This document shows positions 40,065-51,499 of a DNA stretch of 64,000 nt, one piece after another. The first letter of the stretch is position 1. Each line of letters starts with the position of its first letter. Position numbers and translations under genes: made by a program. Under the pieces are notes generated by a model. That model did not search any database. It had not been told where the DNA came from and worked only from the letters and a program-made list of their open reading frames with translations. This DNA comes from Bettongia penicillata ogilbyi (lineage: Eukaryota > Chordata > Mammalia > Diprotodontia > Potoroidae), in contig JAJHZJ010000013.1 in the NCBI GenBank assembly GCA_023548195.1, forward strand, positions 3,109,001 through 3,173,000, read 5' to 3'.

Positions 40065-40180
40065 TGAGTCAATTGGGGTTAAGTTTACCTAAGATCACTC
40101 AGCTAGTAAATATAAAGTTTCTGAGGCCAGATTTGAACTCAGATCCACCTGACCCCAGACCTGGTGCTCTATCCTTTTTC
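40065..40180 (-). mobile_element. SINE tRNA-side fragment
   Basis: 'aagatcactcagctagtaaa', 'ttctgaggccagatttgaac' and 'cctggtgctctatcc'. The tail half is missing. Confidence 0.6.
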
Positions 40181-40354
40181 TTCTTTACTGGAATTTCTAA
40201 TTTCCTTCTTGCTATATTAATGGTATTACCTATCCACCGCTGCTGTCAATTCCTCGATATATGGACTCTTTTCTCTCTTCAGATTACCTCAAATATATCT
40301 AAGACTACTCCACACAGTTGGTCCCTGAAAGATTTAAGTAGTTGATATATATCC

Positions 40355-40432
40355 TTGAGAGGCAATTAGGTAGCTTAGTGGATAGAGAGCCAGCCTTGGT
40401 CAGAAAGACTTGGTTGGGCAAATTGCTTAATT
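40355..40432 (+). mobile_element. SINE head fragment
   Basis: 'caattaggtagcttagtgga' to 'gggcaaattgcttaatttt'. Confidence 0.5.
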
Positions 40433-40470
40433 TTGAGTGACTACAGATACTTCTAAAAAGACTAGAACTT

Positions 40471-40516
40471 GTAGAGAAAGTTCCTACACGAGGGTAGAGA
40501 AAGTTCCTACATGAGG
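40471..40516 (+). repeat. Two 23-bp tandem units
   Basis: GTAGAGAAAGTTCCTACACG-AGG is repeated once with a single C/T difference. Confidence 0.9.
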
Positions 40517-40679
40517 AAAATCTTAGGTATGGTCCAAAAAAAGAAAAAAAATCTTTCCAGAAACCCCATTCCCAGTATCCTAGTACTTTCATATCTCTGT
40601 CTGCCAGGATTCTGTCTTCAACATCCATCTTTCAAGGTTATGCTTGGTCATGTCCATTTTTCCCTCTTGTCTCCCAGCC

Positions 40680-40882
40680 ATAGAATCATACAGTTCTAAC
40701 CTGAGAAAAGACCTTGTATGCCATCTGGTCCAATTTCCTTTTTATAAATGAGGAAACTGAGACCTGGTGATATTCATGAAGTGATTTGCTCAGGTTACAT
40801 AGTGAACTAGAACTAAAATTCACCTCTCTGATGCTTATTTTCATCATCTTTCTGCTACATAGTCTTATGCCTTGAAACATCT
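40680..40882 (-). mobile_element. MIR-like SINE
   Basis: 'tagaatcatacagttctaac', 'gccatctggtccaatttcct', 'aaatgaggaaactgagacct'. Confidence 0.5.
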
Positions 40883-41220
40883 ACCATGGGTGGAGAATGT
40901 GCAGGCTCAAGGCCACATGCATCCTTCTAGGTCTTCATATGCAGCCTTTTGACTGAGTCCAAGTTTTACAGAACAAATCCTTTTATTAAGGGTATTTGTT
41001 TTGTGAAGTTTGGATTCAAACAGAAGGCTGCACTTGAGGACTTAGAGGGTCACATGTAGCCTCAAGATCGCAGGTTCCCTACCCCTGAATTCTGTGTCTC
41101 CTCCTCTCAAGGTCCGGTTTCTGCTTTTCAGATTCATCTGAAAATTAAGCCATGGGAAAATACAATATTTATTGCAACAGAATCCTAACCCTAAATCCCA
41201 TAGTGTAGCCTAAGAAATGT
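40883..41220. other. No feature recognised
   Basis: No coding signal and no repeat that I can name. Confidence 0.3.
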
Positions 41221-41476
41221 TGGCTTTTCTCTTTCTTTGTTTCTTTCTTCCTTTCTATTTTTCCTTCCTTCCTTCCTTCCTTCCTTCCTTCCTTCCTTCC
41301 TTCCTTCCTTCCTTCCTTCCTTCCTTCCTTCCTTCCTTCCTTCCTTCCTTCCTTTCTTCCTTCCTTCCTTTTTCTTTCTCTCCCTCCCTTTCTTTCTTTC
41401 CCTTCCCTTCCTCTCTTCTCTCTCTTTAATTCTTTTTTCCTCCCTTCCTTCGTCTCCATCTCTCTCTCTCTCTCAT

Positions 41477-41509
<33 letters not shown>

Positions 41510-41510
41510 A
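41221..41510. repeat. (TTCC)n = (GGAA)n microsatellite with (CT)n and (CA)n
   Basis: 41261-41352 is 23 uninterrupted TTCC units, followed by imperfect TTTC/TCCC tracts, (CT)n near 41457-41474 and (CA)n near 41476-41502. The long frames here encode only low-complexity repeats. Confidence 0.95.
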
Positions 41511-41649
41511 CACCATTGACTCTTAATGAATTTATAATGCAGTAAAACCCTGTGATCTTTTGTTGTATCTTAAATACCTGCCCCAGGAAGATGAAATACC
41601 TCTCCCTTGTTTTATTGACAGAAATACCTCATTCCTTCTCCAAAGGGAT

Positions 41650-41825
41650 GATAGGATCATCGATTTTTGAGCTGATAGGAACCTTAGATGTCATCATGTC
41701 CACCTTCCTAATTTTACAGATCAGAAAACTGAGACCCAAGGTCACAAAGTAACTTGCTCATGGCCACAAATTGTCTGAGGCAAAATTGAAGTTAGATTCC
41801 ATCCTTCATGCCACCTAGATGCCCA
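41650..41825 (-). mobile_element. MIR-like SINE
   Basis: 'ccttagatgtcatcatgtcc', 'acagatcagaaaactgagac' and 'ccttcatgccacctagatg'. Confidence 0.5.
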
Positions 41826-41829
41826 AAGA

Positions 41830-42215
41830 GTCACCAGCCACTCTTATCCATCTCTCCTTCTTCAGTCCATCACTGTATGATCTCTCCTTGGATGGCACCT
41901 ATGGATCAAACTCATCATTCCTTGGAACCTGCTTCTTATTCATGAAGGAAGCCTTTCCTGCCTCCTTTCTTGTTAGTGGTCACTTCCTCCTACTCCAGTT
42001 ATCATACATATACTCCTCCATTTGTCTGCTATTGCCCTTTCATAAACTTTAGTAAAAATAAATTTAAATTAAATTCCTTAAATAATAAACTTTAGCAAAC
42101 TCCTTGAGGGCAAAGACAGTTTTTCATCTTGTCTTCCTTTTCTTAACATTCAGCCTAGTGCTTTGCCCATAGAAGGCATTTAAGTAATATTTGTTCAGAT
42201 TGATTGGATCAGAAG
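41830..42215 (+). mobile_element. L2 LINE 3' end
   Basis: 'catgaaggaagcctttcctg', 'actccttgagggcaaagaca' and 'gcctagtgctttgcccatag', with an AT-rich duplication ('aaactttag..aaa') inside at 42045-42095. Confidence 0.65.
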
Positions 42216-42515
42216 TAGTTTCCCTCTCTAAATGATCAGTAGTCCTTCCTTGCCTTTTTTTCCCTTTCTCTCCAGTTGTTACCTTTTTCCCCCAACTGTT
42301 CAATTTTTCTTCTTCCATAAATGTCCTCTTCTGTACTACTTATTGTTTCAGTAGGATACCCCCAAATCAAAGCCTCCACAGCATTCTCTTCCTTTCATGT
42401 TTATTAGTGTGTTTATTATGCTCCTACTAGATGTCCATTCCATTAGGGGATGTCTTCACGTGCTTGGAGTAGACACCCCCCCAATTCACCAACGGGATTG
42501 AGACTCTTTGGTTAC
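42216..42515. other. No feature recognised
   Basis: T-rich sequence without a recognisable element. Confidence 0.3.
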
Positions 42516-43475
42516 TCTCGACCTGGTTTAGCCCATTTGCCAAAATGGTTTACCAGAGTATGGCTGCTGTGCATACCACAGCTTCTTGGAGCCACAGGTG
42601 AGAGTTGGGTGGAATAGGTGGACACCAAAGGTGGAAAGCAGCCCTGAAAAGGGCTCAGCAGCCATCACACCAGAAGTATTAGTTTTCCCTGAACACCTTC
42701 GCTTAACTTGGTAGTGTACTTTCCAGGGATGTACACATTGACAATGAGGTTGAGGCACACATTGTCAGAGCTAGCTCAGTGTTTGGGATGCTTCAAAGGA
42801 ACGTGTGGGAAGAGGTATTAGACTGACTATCAAATTGCAGGTTTACAGAACTGTTGTGCTGACCTCATTGTTGTATGCCTGTGAAACCTGGACAGTATAC
42901 TAGTGCCATGTCAGGAAATTGAATCACTTACATTTGAACTGTCTTAGGAAGATTCTGAAGATCACTTGGCAAGATAAGGTACAAGACATTGAAGTCCTTA
43001 CTCAAACTAAGTGTCCAAGCATTCATATGCTTCAGAGAGCGCAGCTCCAATGGGCTGGCCATATTGTTCAAATGCAAAATGTACACTTGCCAAAAAGACT
43101 GTTTTCTGAGGGACTCATACAGGGCAAGTGCTCACATGGTGGTCAGAAGAAGTGATACAAGGACACTCTCAAGGTCTCTCTGAAAGACTTTGGAATTGAT
43201 TGTGTGACATGGGAGATTCTGGTATAGGACTGCTCAGCATGGCGTGCCCATATCAGAGCTCTATGAGCAATGCAGAATTGAAACAACTCAAAGGAAATGA
43301 AGGGTGCACAAATTTAGAGAAATGTTCACACAGACTACTTGTGCCCAACCTGTAGTAGAGCATTCTGAATCCATATTATTCTGATCAACCACAGTCAGAC
43401 ACATTGAAACTTGACTATCATAATGATGTCATTTTGGTCCTCTTTGAGAATGAAGGACAACCACCAACCAACCAA
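42516..43475 (+). mobile_element. RTE-like LINE, 3' part of ORF plus 3' UTR
   Basis: The interrupted frame reads '[10 protein letters not shown]', '[19 protein letters not shown]', 'RAQLQWAGHIVQM', 'LPKRLFSEGLIQGK', 'HGGQKK', 'LKVSLKDFGIDCVTWEI', all hallmarks of the region after the reverse transcriptase in RTE-like LINEs. Stops lie after Q-K-K and before the finger. The 3' end 'gatgtcattttggtcctctt' and 'tgagaatgaaggacaaccac' is the tail shared with other repeats here. The clade is given on motif style. Confidence 0.75.
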
Positions 43476-43544
43476 CTAGATGTCAGGCATTGACAAAGTA
43501 AATATTGAATTTCCTCTTTTAAACCTTTTCCTGCCCTTACAGTA

Positions 43545-43625
43545 GTAATATATGTGTGTGTGTGTGTAATATATCCATATATGGGTGTATACATACATAT
43601 ATATAATATGCATATATATATATTT
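43545..43625. repeat. (TG)n/(TA)n microsatellite
   Basis: Alternating TG and TATA tracts. Confidence 0.9.
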
Positions 43626-43679
43626 GTCCAATAATACTATTTCAGATCTACTATTACATCTGTCATTCATCCATAGTAT

Positions 43680-44420
43680 TATTATGCAGCTATCTAAAAA
43701 ACAGAACTAGTAGAGACTGAGTTTCTCTTTTCCTAGCTAGAATGCAGATGTTTTGTAAACTCACATTTCCTTTGGCATTATTTCTGTTGCAAATAATAAA
43801 AGCAGCAGTGATCCTGTTATTATCTACACTTCAGTTTGCTCCTGATTAATTTGCTGAAATACTCTGAGGGCAGATTGCCAATTAAGTGCAAAAATCATCC
43901 CCATGTACCCTCAGTTGACTATATTGTTTAGTATTAAGTGACTCAGGTTTTTAATTATCCCCATTAAGTTGGTGGGAAGGTTCCAAAGGAGCAAGGAGAG
44001 CTCATAGCTGTGTATATTGATCAGATTCATTGTTCTCTTGGAGGCTTTTGTGTTTTTTTAAGAGCTAATGAATAATTGTACAGGATAAGTAATGACTTAG
44101 GTGGGATGGATGGCAGAGTAACTTCTGAAGGAAAAGGTCCTTGTTTAAAAAAATGAGCATCTGCTAAAGGTTTTATGTAAGAACACCTTGCATTGTTACT
44201 TTTTCTCTTTTCCTGTAATCAAAACTGTGACTACAAATTCTGGCATAAAGGGCAAATTCAAATTCAACCGAGTGGGTAGAGTGGGCCACCCAATCCACCC
44301 CCAGATGATTCAGGTGAACCTGAGAGGAGGGAGTGGTTTAATCCTCAGAGTCCTCCTCAAGCTCCTAAGGCATAGCTAACAAACCTACACCTCCCAGCCT
44401 GAATGGCAATAAAAGATAAA
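43680..44420. other. Repeat-free block, candidate conserved non-coding sequence
   Basis: About 740 bp without a recognisable repeat, with motifs such as 'ttgccaattaagtgc', 'tgattaatttgctg' and 'ggtttttaattatcccc'. A 63-codon open frame at 44188-44379 has no family resemblance. Confidence 0.3.
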
Positions 44421-44689
44421 ATACGTTAATACTATACAATACAATAATAGATAGCTAGATAGCTATATTATGCATTTCTGAGTTTCTAAACTTTTTCTGT
44501 GTTGGCCTCTGCTGGCCTCTGTGTGTTGTCTGCAGCTTTTACAAAACTCCTCCAAAATTCCTATTTAATTTCTTATGCTGACCCGTGATATATTGAAGCC
44601 ACAAAGGGGAAAGTTGCAATGTGAAAGGAATAATTGTAGCTTCAGTTTAGGAGAAGGGAGGAATCAGGAGAAAATAAATGATATTTGAA

Positions 44690-44980
44690 ATAAGGATTGA
44701 TAAATAGAATTTTAATTGGCAGAGCATACGGAAAGGGTGGGCACAGAGGCAGGAAAGCATAAGGAATGTTTGGAGAATGATAGGTACATGAGTTTAGTTA
44801 GAACTTAAAGTATGTGATGGCATGTAGTGAGATAAAAGTTGGAGAAAGATAGGTTGGGATCAAATTGCAAAGGGCCTTGAATAGTGAAAAATTTAAACTT
44901 TTTTGATAGATATTGGGAAACCCCTGAAAACGATTGATTGTGGGAGTAACATAATGAATAAAGCATTTATTAATTACTCA
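44690..44980 (+). mobile_element. Fragment of the unclassified long repeat seen at 55840
   Basis: 'gcaaagggccttgaatagtg' and 'ttgtgggagtaacataatga' match 'ggccaggttatgaagagctt' and the later parts of that repeat in order. Confidence 0.4.
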
Positions 44981-45454
44981 TTATGTGCAAGCACTATACT
45001 TTGAAAAAAAAGTTCCAACGTCCTTAGGATGCAATAGCAAAGCAGATGTTAATATCCCTTCTTTAATATCATTATTTAATTCACTATTAATATCACTATT
45101 CCAAGGACTCTTTTATTCAAGGCCCTGGGCTATTTTCCAGTTGAGGTCTGAAGGGAGATGGAGGTCAAGGTGGTGCTAGTAATGGTCATACAACTTAACT
45201 GGAGCAGGCTGCCTCTTTCTTTCCATCAGGGTTTCTTGCTACTTCAAGCCAGGCTGATTTGTCTGCCTTATGTGTGGGATATCTGGTCCTTTCCTCACGG
45301 ATATTGCTTTCCTGGGTGATGTCTGTGAGGGCTGGGCTAGAAGCAAGAATATTGGTCTGAGAGTGAGGTATGTAAGGGGAATCAGAAATCTCCGGATTCC
45401 CATGACAGAGGTCTGTTGATGGTGATGAGGCAATAACCAGAAGTCTGTATTAGA
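44981..45454. other. No clear feature
   Basis: No coding signal and no repeat that I can name. Confidence 0.3.
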
Positions 45455-45925
45455 AATCTTTTTTTTTTAAATTATAGACTTAAATATTAAAACTTAGATA
45501 CACGAAAAGAAACATTATAAATTTAAATACAAATTAAGAAAAGGGGAAAAAATCATGCCATGTATACAGTAGAATGTAAGAATTCAAAGTACATAGCAAT
45601 AAATTTCCATTTCAAGAAAGCCTATATAATAAATACTATGTGTTGTGTTGAAAGCTATCCATCTTTTCTTTTCTTTCTTGTTAAGTTTTCTCTTGTTCTC
45701 AGCTGTGCACATTTTACTTTGTTCTTTTTTCCTCCTTTCCCCCTAAGGCTACAATGAAGCACAAATATATTTATAGACAGATAAATGTTCACTTATATAT
45801 ACATACATATACATATGTATATAGACATATACTTTCCCTAACAAATTCTCCTCCTGATCTTTGTTTTTGTGTTTGTACATATCTCTTACTTCCTGTCCCT
45901 CCTGATTATATTGGAAATCTTAACC
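45455..45925 (-). mobile_element. Possible L1-type 3' end
   Basis: Starts with a T-run, then AT-rich sequence, 'catgccatgtatacagtaga' and (TACA)n. I associate this with marsupial L1/HAL-type 3' UTRs, without firm motifs. Confidence 0.3.
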
Positions 45926-46360
45926 AGCTAGTTGTGTGAAGGATAATTTGAAGAGATAGACCCTGGAGGGAGAAAGATCAGTTTAGAAAGTTTTTGCAGT
46001 AATTTTGGTGAGACGCAATGAGAGCCTAAAATAGGCCAATAGCAATGAGGGAAAAGAATCAGAAGATACTCACATAGATCTGTGATCTTTTCAGTTTGAA
46101 AGTTCCATTCAGTAATGCAGATCTCAACTCATCTGTGCTAGCCTAACCTAGGTGACTCTTATCTATGTTTTTCATAGATTCACCACAAAGGCTTTGCTCA
46201 ATGTTTTTGAAGCCTTCCTCACTTTGACTTGATAGAGCACCTGTGTAGCATTCTGACTGTCCATCCTCATCCTCAACTTGTAATTTTCTCTTCCTGTTAT
46301 TCAGTTCCTTAACATCTTTTACACCTTTTAACACAAACATACAAACATGGGCACACACAA
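45926..46360. other. No feature recognised
   Basis: No coding signal and no repeat that I can name. Confidence 0.3.
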
Positions 46361-46364
46361 GTCA

Positions 46365-46473
46365 ACAAACATTTATTAAGTTCCTACTATATACTGATCA
46401 CTGTGCTAAATGCTGGAAACACAAAGGCAAAAAACAACCCCTGTTCTCAAAGAGCTCACAGTCTTGCTGGTGG

Positions 46474-46475
<2 letters not shown>
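46365..46475 (+). mobile_element. Unclassified 'aagcatttatta'-type repeat, 5' part
   Basis: 'aaacatttattaagttccta', 'cactgtgctaaatgctggaa', 'caaagagctcacagtcttgc'. A similar 'ccctgttcttaaggagctca' recurs at 46708 beyond the CT tract. Confidence 0.55.
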
Positions 46476-46519
<44 letters not shown>

Positions 46520-46655
46520 TGTCTCTCTCTCTCTCCCCCCAACCCCCTCCCTCCCTTTCCTTTCTCTCCCCTTCCCTATTTCCTTCCCTTTCTTCCCCTC
46601 CTCTTTCCCCCACACTCTTTCTTTTCCTCTCTTTCCCTGCCTCCTTCCTTCCCCA
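46476..46655 (+). repeat. (CT)n and pyrimidine-rich tract
   Basis: About 60 bp of near-pure CT followed by TTCC/TCCC-rich sequence. Confidence 0.9.
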
Positions 46656-47699
46656 CAAGTCAAGTCAATAAAGATGAAAGTTTAAAAAAACAACCCCCAC
46701 CCAAATCCCTGTTCTTAAGGAGCTCACAAAGAGTGAAGTCTTCCCCCCCTCCCCCCCATCCCTCGGGTTTGAAGAGTATGGAACAACAAAAACTGAGGGA
46801 ATCAAGAAAGAGGAAGAATAATAGATGCTCAAAAAACGTTTCTTGACTGAATGACGGTATTGTGATATGCCCTCCTAGATGGATTTGGCAGGGTTAAGAG
46901 ACTTCATTATCAAGAGACCACCATGCCTGGTGATTTCCTTTCACTGGGTCTTATCTTTGAGCCCAGTCATCTGATTGGCTTCCTGTGCATATAGAACATG
47001 AACCTGGGTTATGCGGTCCACACATAAAATGTGTAAACTTCAAGATTTTATGTGTCCTTTGAGGCAAATTCTGGCAGAAAAAAAAAGAAAAGAAAGGAAA
47101 AGAGGAAAAAAAGGGAAAGAAAAAAGATACTTTTTTTTTCCTATAATCCCAGTTCACCCACATGAGTGTCTAGTTGTAAATTTTGCCACTGGAACTTCTT
47201 TGGACAGAAACTGAGGTTCATTCTGAGTCATTTACAGCATCTAGCATATTATCATGTTATTCTTATTTTTATTAAAGGTAGGTTGTATCAGGTTGGAAAT
47301 TTCTGTCTATTCCTCTAAATAGAAAGTCCCTATTTTATCTCTGAAAATACATTTATTAAAGGTATCCTATCTTTTTTTTCAAATTCACAAATATTTGCTG
47401 AGAGCTTATCATGTGTCTAATACTAATGCTAGATGTTGGGGGAATTATCTACATGACTCAAAGGATTATAACTCTTTTTTGTGTCATACAAAGACCACTT
47501 TGTCAGTCTGGTGAAGTCTGTGGAACCCTTCTCAGAATAATATTTTGTTGCCTACATCCATAGTTGAAGAAGATACTAAATTTTAGTGAGAGGTTAATAA
47601 AAATTAAGGTGAAATTTCTTCCAATCCAAGTTCACGCCCCTCCTGAAATCTGTCAGTGGGTACCCTGGGGCTTGGTGGACACCAGGTTAAGAACTAATG
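46656..47699. other. Mostly unrecognised intronic sequence
   Basis: Contains an A-rich stretch (47080-47140) and a possible 'aagcatttatta'-type fragment at 47385-47440. Confidence 0.3.
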
Positions 47700-47875
47700 A
47701 TCTAAAAGAAAAGAGTACTAGCTTGTAGAGACCTGGAGTTTAGTCTTCGCCTTGGCACTAAAGAACTGGGAGACCTTGGGCAAATCACTTTCTATTTCTT
47801 CATCTGTGAAATAAGAAGGGTGGGTTGCATGAATGTAAGCATCCCTTTCTGCTCCAATGTTTTATGGTCTTCTGG
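47700..47875 (+). mobile_element. CORE-SINE with CR1/L3-type tail
   Basis: 'aaaagagtactagcttgtag', 'tgggcaaatcactttctatt', 'catccctttctgctccaatg'. Confidence 0.65.
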
Positions 47876-48685
47876 CTACAAGAAAAGCACAAGATATGGT
47901 CCCTGTGCCCAAAAAATTTGAAGTCTAACCCAGGTACAGGAAGCAGTGTAAGAAGAAATGCAGAGATGCAATCCCACCTCATGTTTGGGGAGGAGAGTAA
48001 GTAGACCAATTTGTTTGGAACTTAGTGTACACAGAATGGTGCTGTATTTAAAATTTGAGGTAAATGGAAGCACAAAGTTCTGAACCTATTCAATTTATTG
48101 ATAAAGAACAAATTTATCAATAAATAGGTTCTTAGCATCACCAGCAAAGTTAAGACCCAGCTATGGGATTAACGACACTTTTTAAAATAGTTTTTAGACA
48201 CAGAACAAAGTTGAGTAGATGGCAAAGACAGTGCAATTGGTTACCCGGTATCATGGCATAGGAGACAACATGATTGATGACATCAAGGAAAGCAGGTTGG
48301 CACCCAACTGAGGCTGGTAACCACCCCTTTCTGTCATTAAGGAATACTTGATTGATTTATGAAATCTATCAGCATGTTGCAAACCCTGTTAGTTGGCTTG
48401 AGTTAGCAAACTCCTGGCAACTAAGAGGGTTTATTGGAGAGATAAGACCCTCCTTAAATGGACAAGGACAGACAAGGACAGATAATACATGTTGTGGAAA
48501 TATATCAGGTCATCTTGTAGGCCTTTAAAGATAACAAACAGATATCCTGGAATTTTCAGAAACTAAAGGTATGGTAGATAACAAATCTTTTCCTTTAATT
48601 ACAGTGACTTACAGATGGGTTGTCTCAGAGGGTAAAGCTTAGCTAAAGGACATAGAGAGGTAACTTAGGTAGATAAGAATCAATT
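47876..48685. other. No feature recognised
   Basis: A small tandem repeat ('ggacaaggacagacaaggac') lies at 48460-48485. Otherwise unassigned. Confidence 0.3.
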
Positions 48686-48689
48686 ATAA

Positions 48690-48905
48690 AATGAAATCAA
48701 CACAGCATAGGGCCAATTGCAAAGTAGAATTAGTTTGAATTTCTCACTGGAACAATAAGAGGTAGGGCTTGAAAGGTAGGGTGACATCACATTATGTAGG
48801 CCTTGAATGCTTGGAAGAAGAGTTTGAACTTTATTTGGAAGGTAATAAGGAGGCATTGAAGATTTTTGAGCAGAAGCATAATGTGGTGAAATCAATGTAT
48901 CAGAA
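48690..48905 (+). mobile_element. Fragment of the unclassified long repeat seen at 55840
   Basis: 'attatgtaggccttgaatgc', 'tttgaactttatttggaagg' and 'gcagaagcataatgtggtga' keep its order. Confidence 0.4.
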
Positions 48906-49370
48906 TGATATAATATTTATAAGGCACTTAGCAAAGTGACTGGCACATAATTAGGAGCTTTCCAAATAAATGTTTCTTTCCCTTTACAATGAATAAAAAG
49001 TATTATTCTGGTACTGGTATAAAGGATGGATTGAGACATGTGAAGATAGTATAAGTAAGAACTATGTAAGCTATGATCACAGTGCAGGTAAGAGATAATG
49101 AGTGTTTGCTAATAAGGCGGTAGAAGTGAGAATAGAGAGGAGAGAATGGACTGATGGATATAAAATTAGATTCAGCAGCATATGCTCATTGATTTGATAA
49201 GGGCAAACAAAGAGCGACAGATGACCTTGAGATAAGGAACATACGACACCACAGACAGAAATAGTGAAGTCAGAAGAAGAAATAGGGTTTAGGGAGAAAG
49301 ATAATGAGCTCAGTTTTAAATCGTAGTTTGAAGCAGCAGTGGGACACTGTACACAGTTGTAGATGGACAG
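48906..49370. other. Probably the same old repeat, too diverged to define
   Basis: 'taggaagataatgagctcag'-like phrases ('gagaaagataatgagctcag' at 49295) suggest a continuation of the long repeat. Confidence 0.3.
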
Positions 49371-49374
49371 CAAT

Positions 49375-49605
49375 CGAGAAGTGACTAGCACTCTGCAATT
49401 GGAGTCAATGGGTTCTGGGCTCAAATTCCACCTGTTAAGATACTAGTTATGGGATTGCAGAGCGCTCACTTAACATCTTAGAGCATTAGTTTTCTCATCT
49501 ATAAAATAGGGACGATGGTAACCATGAAATCTGTCTCACAGATTATGAGGCTCAAAGAAATTTGTTTTTGCAAACTTGAGAACACCATATAAATATCACT
49601 TATGG
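49375..49605 (+). mobile_element. MIR SINE
   Basis: 'ctgggctcaaattccacctg', 'ttctcatctataaaataggg', 'acagattatgaggctcaaag', 'caccatataaatatcactt'. Confidence 0.65.
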
Positions 49606-49627
49606 GTCAACCCTTAATTCAGTAAAC

Positions 49628-49878
49628 TGTTGTTTCTATGTTTTCGTTCAAGTCTGACTCTTTATGACCCATTTGGAGTTTTCTTGGCAAAGATTCTGTA
49701 ATGGTTTGCCCTTTCCTTCTCCAACTCATTTTACAGATGAAGAGAATGAGGCAAGCAGGGTAGAGTGAGGCTTGCTTAGAATCACACACCTGAGGCTGGC
49801 TTTGAACTCAGGAAGAGGAGTCAACTTGCCTCCAGGTTGGGAACTCTATCCACTGTACCACCATCTAGTTACCCCTAA
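49628..49878 (-). mobile_element. MAR1/WSINE1-like SINE
   Basis: The reverse tail 'tctgactctttatgacccat' and 'gttttcttggcaaagattct' precede 'cattttacagatgaagagaa'. The head ends 'ccactgtaccaccatctag'. Confidence 0.8.
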
Positions 49879-50049
49879 TAAACTCTAGGGATTCTCTGTT
49901 GCCTTTTGGATCAAATATAAACTATTCTGTCATTTAAAGCTTATCACCACAAATTGTGCCCTCAGAGCACTATCATTCTAATGAGTGAGACAAATATATT
50001 TCTGAAAAGTGTACTTTATTGTTGGATTCATATCTTTCCTCAGCATATC

Positions 50050-50290
50050 TAGGAGCAGCTAGATGGTGCAGTGCATAGAGCATTAGACCTGGAGTCAGAA
50101 AGACTTGAGTTCAAATCTGGTCTCAGACACTGTGTGACTCTGGCCAAGTCACTTAACCTTATTTACCTCAGTTGCCTCATCCATAAAATGAGCTAAAGAA
50201 GGAAATGACAAACCACTCTAATATTTAGTCAAGAACCTCCAAATGAGGTCATGAAGATTTGGACATGACTGAAAAAACTGAACGACAAAT
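50050..50290 (+). mobile_element. MAR1/WSINE1-like SINE
   Basis: 'gcagctagatggtgcagtgc', 'ctggccaagtcacttaacct', 'catccataaaatgagctaaa', tail 'aacctccaaatgaggtcatg', ending 'aactgaacgacaaata'. Confidence 0.8.
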
Positions 50291-51110
50291 ATCTCAACAC
50301 ATAGCCTCCCAAATATTTTATACATTTTGTAATTAATTCTGAGCGCATTTCTCTTTTTATATCTTCCTGCTGAAATGATGGTTTGCATGCATTTGTTTTA
50401 TTTTAAACTTTGCTGAATTTATTGTATAAATTCATTTCAATAAATTTTGTAGGGTTCTATAACTAAATCGTCCTATCATCTACCAAAGTGGTAGTTCTGT
50501 TTCCTATTTGACTGTGCTTATTCGCTCAGTTTTTCTATCTTGGCTTAATCCTATAGCTAGCATTTCTATAAACAATAGTGGTAATAATGTTCATACTTTT
50601 TTTGCCCTTGTTTCTGATTGACTAAGAGTTCTAACTTTTATCCATTAAATATAATGCTTCCTCTTGGTTTTAAAATAGATATTATTTGCTATTATATTAA
50701 GAAGAATATCCATTTATTCCTATATTTTGTAGTATTTTTAACAGAAATGGGCAGTGGACTTAAAAATTCATCAGCTATTGATATTGTCATGTGACTTTTT
50801 ATTTTTCATGATATCAATCTGATTTTTCTGTTTATAGGCTTCATATTGAATCAGCTCTGCATTCCTAATATCAATCCAACCAGGATTATGTGATCTTTCT
50901 AATATACTGTTGAAGTCTGTTTACTAATGTTTTCTTCAAAAATTTTGCATCAGTGTTCTTTGGAATTATTGATCTGTAGTTTTAAGTTCTTTGCTTTGTT
51001 CATTGTTTAAGTATTAGAAGATCATATTTGTATAATAGAAAGAGATTTGATGGATTCATTTTTCATATTCCTTATTTACCTTAGGTATCAGTTCCCTCTA
51101 AATCAGTTTT
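50291..51110 (-). mobile_element. L1 LINE ORF2 fragment (reverse-transcriptase region)
   Basis: Plus-strand text such as 'ctgatttttctgtttatagg', 'cattcctaatatcaatccaa' and 'ttttgcatcagtgttctttg' is the typical reverse complement of the L1 reverse-transcriptase region. All frames are broken, so the copy is old. Confidence 0.65.
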
Positions 51111-51498
51111 ATACTGTCATTATCATTGTGAAGGTCTTTCTTCTTCACCTAGAAAACAGAAAGAATTAATACTTGATAAATGACTCTTCTTTCTCTTATC
51201 AGTTATCACTGTTCCATCCACCCATGCAAAAGTCCTATCCTTTCTTTAATCCTCCTTTTTCTCGCACAGTAGCACCACCCCTTCAGTCCTTTTCTGTCCT
51301 TAGCTTTCTTCCTAACACTATTTTCACAGTATTGTTTGACATTTATTTATTCTGTTATCTTGGCTTGTTTCCACTTTCTCTATATTTCCTTTTAAAAATT
51401 TGAATTAGTTCATGTATTCCCTATTTATCCCCATTGGAATCATAGAATGTTAGTACTGAAAAACTAATGTAATTGGAATAAAATACTATTGAGTGGAA
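51111..51498. other. No feature recognised
   Basis: T/C-rich sequence. It could be a continuation of the old L1. Confidence 0.3.
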
Positions 51499-51499
51499 A

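Noticed and set aside
41261..41352. CRISPR-like array
   Set aside because: Pure 4-bp microsatellite with no spacers, in an animal genome.
41169..41545. Frames with LPSF or KEGR repeats over 100 codons
   Set aside because: Translations of (TTCC)n and (CT)n simple sequence.
46398..46846. Overlapping frames of 85-147 codons
   Set aside because: They translate a (CT)n and pyrimidine-rich tract; no protein family.
50291..51110. Endogenous retrovirus polymerase
   Set aside because: The text matches the reverse complement of L1 reverse transcriptase; no LTR, primer-binding site or gag/env remnants were seen anywhere in the window.
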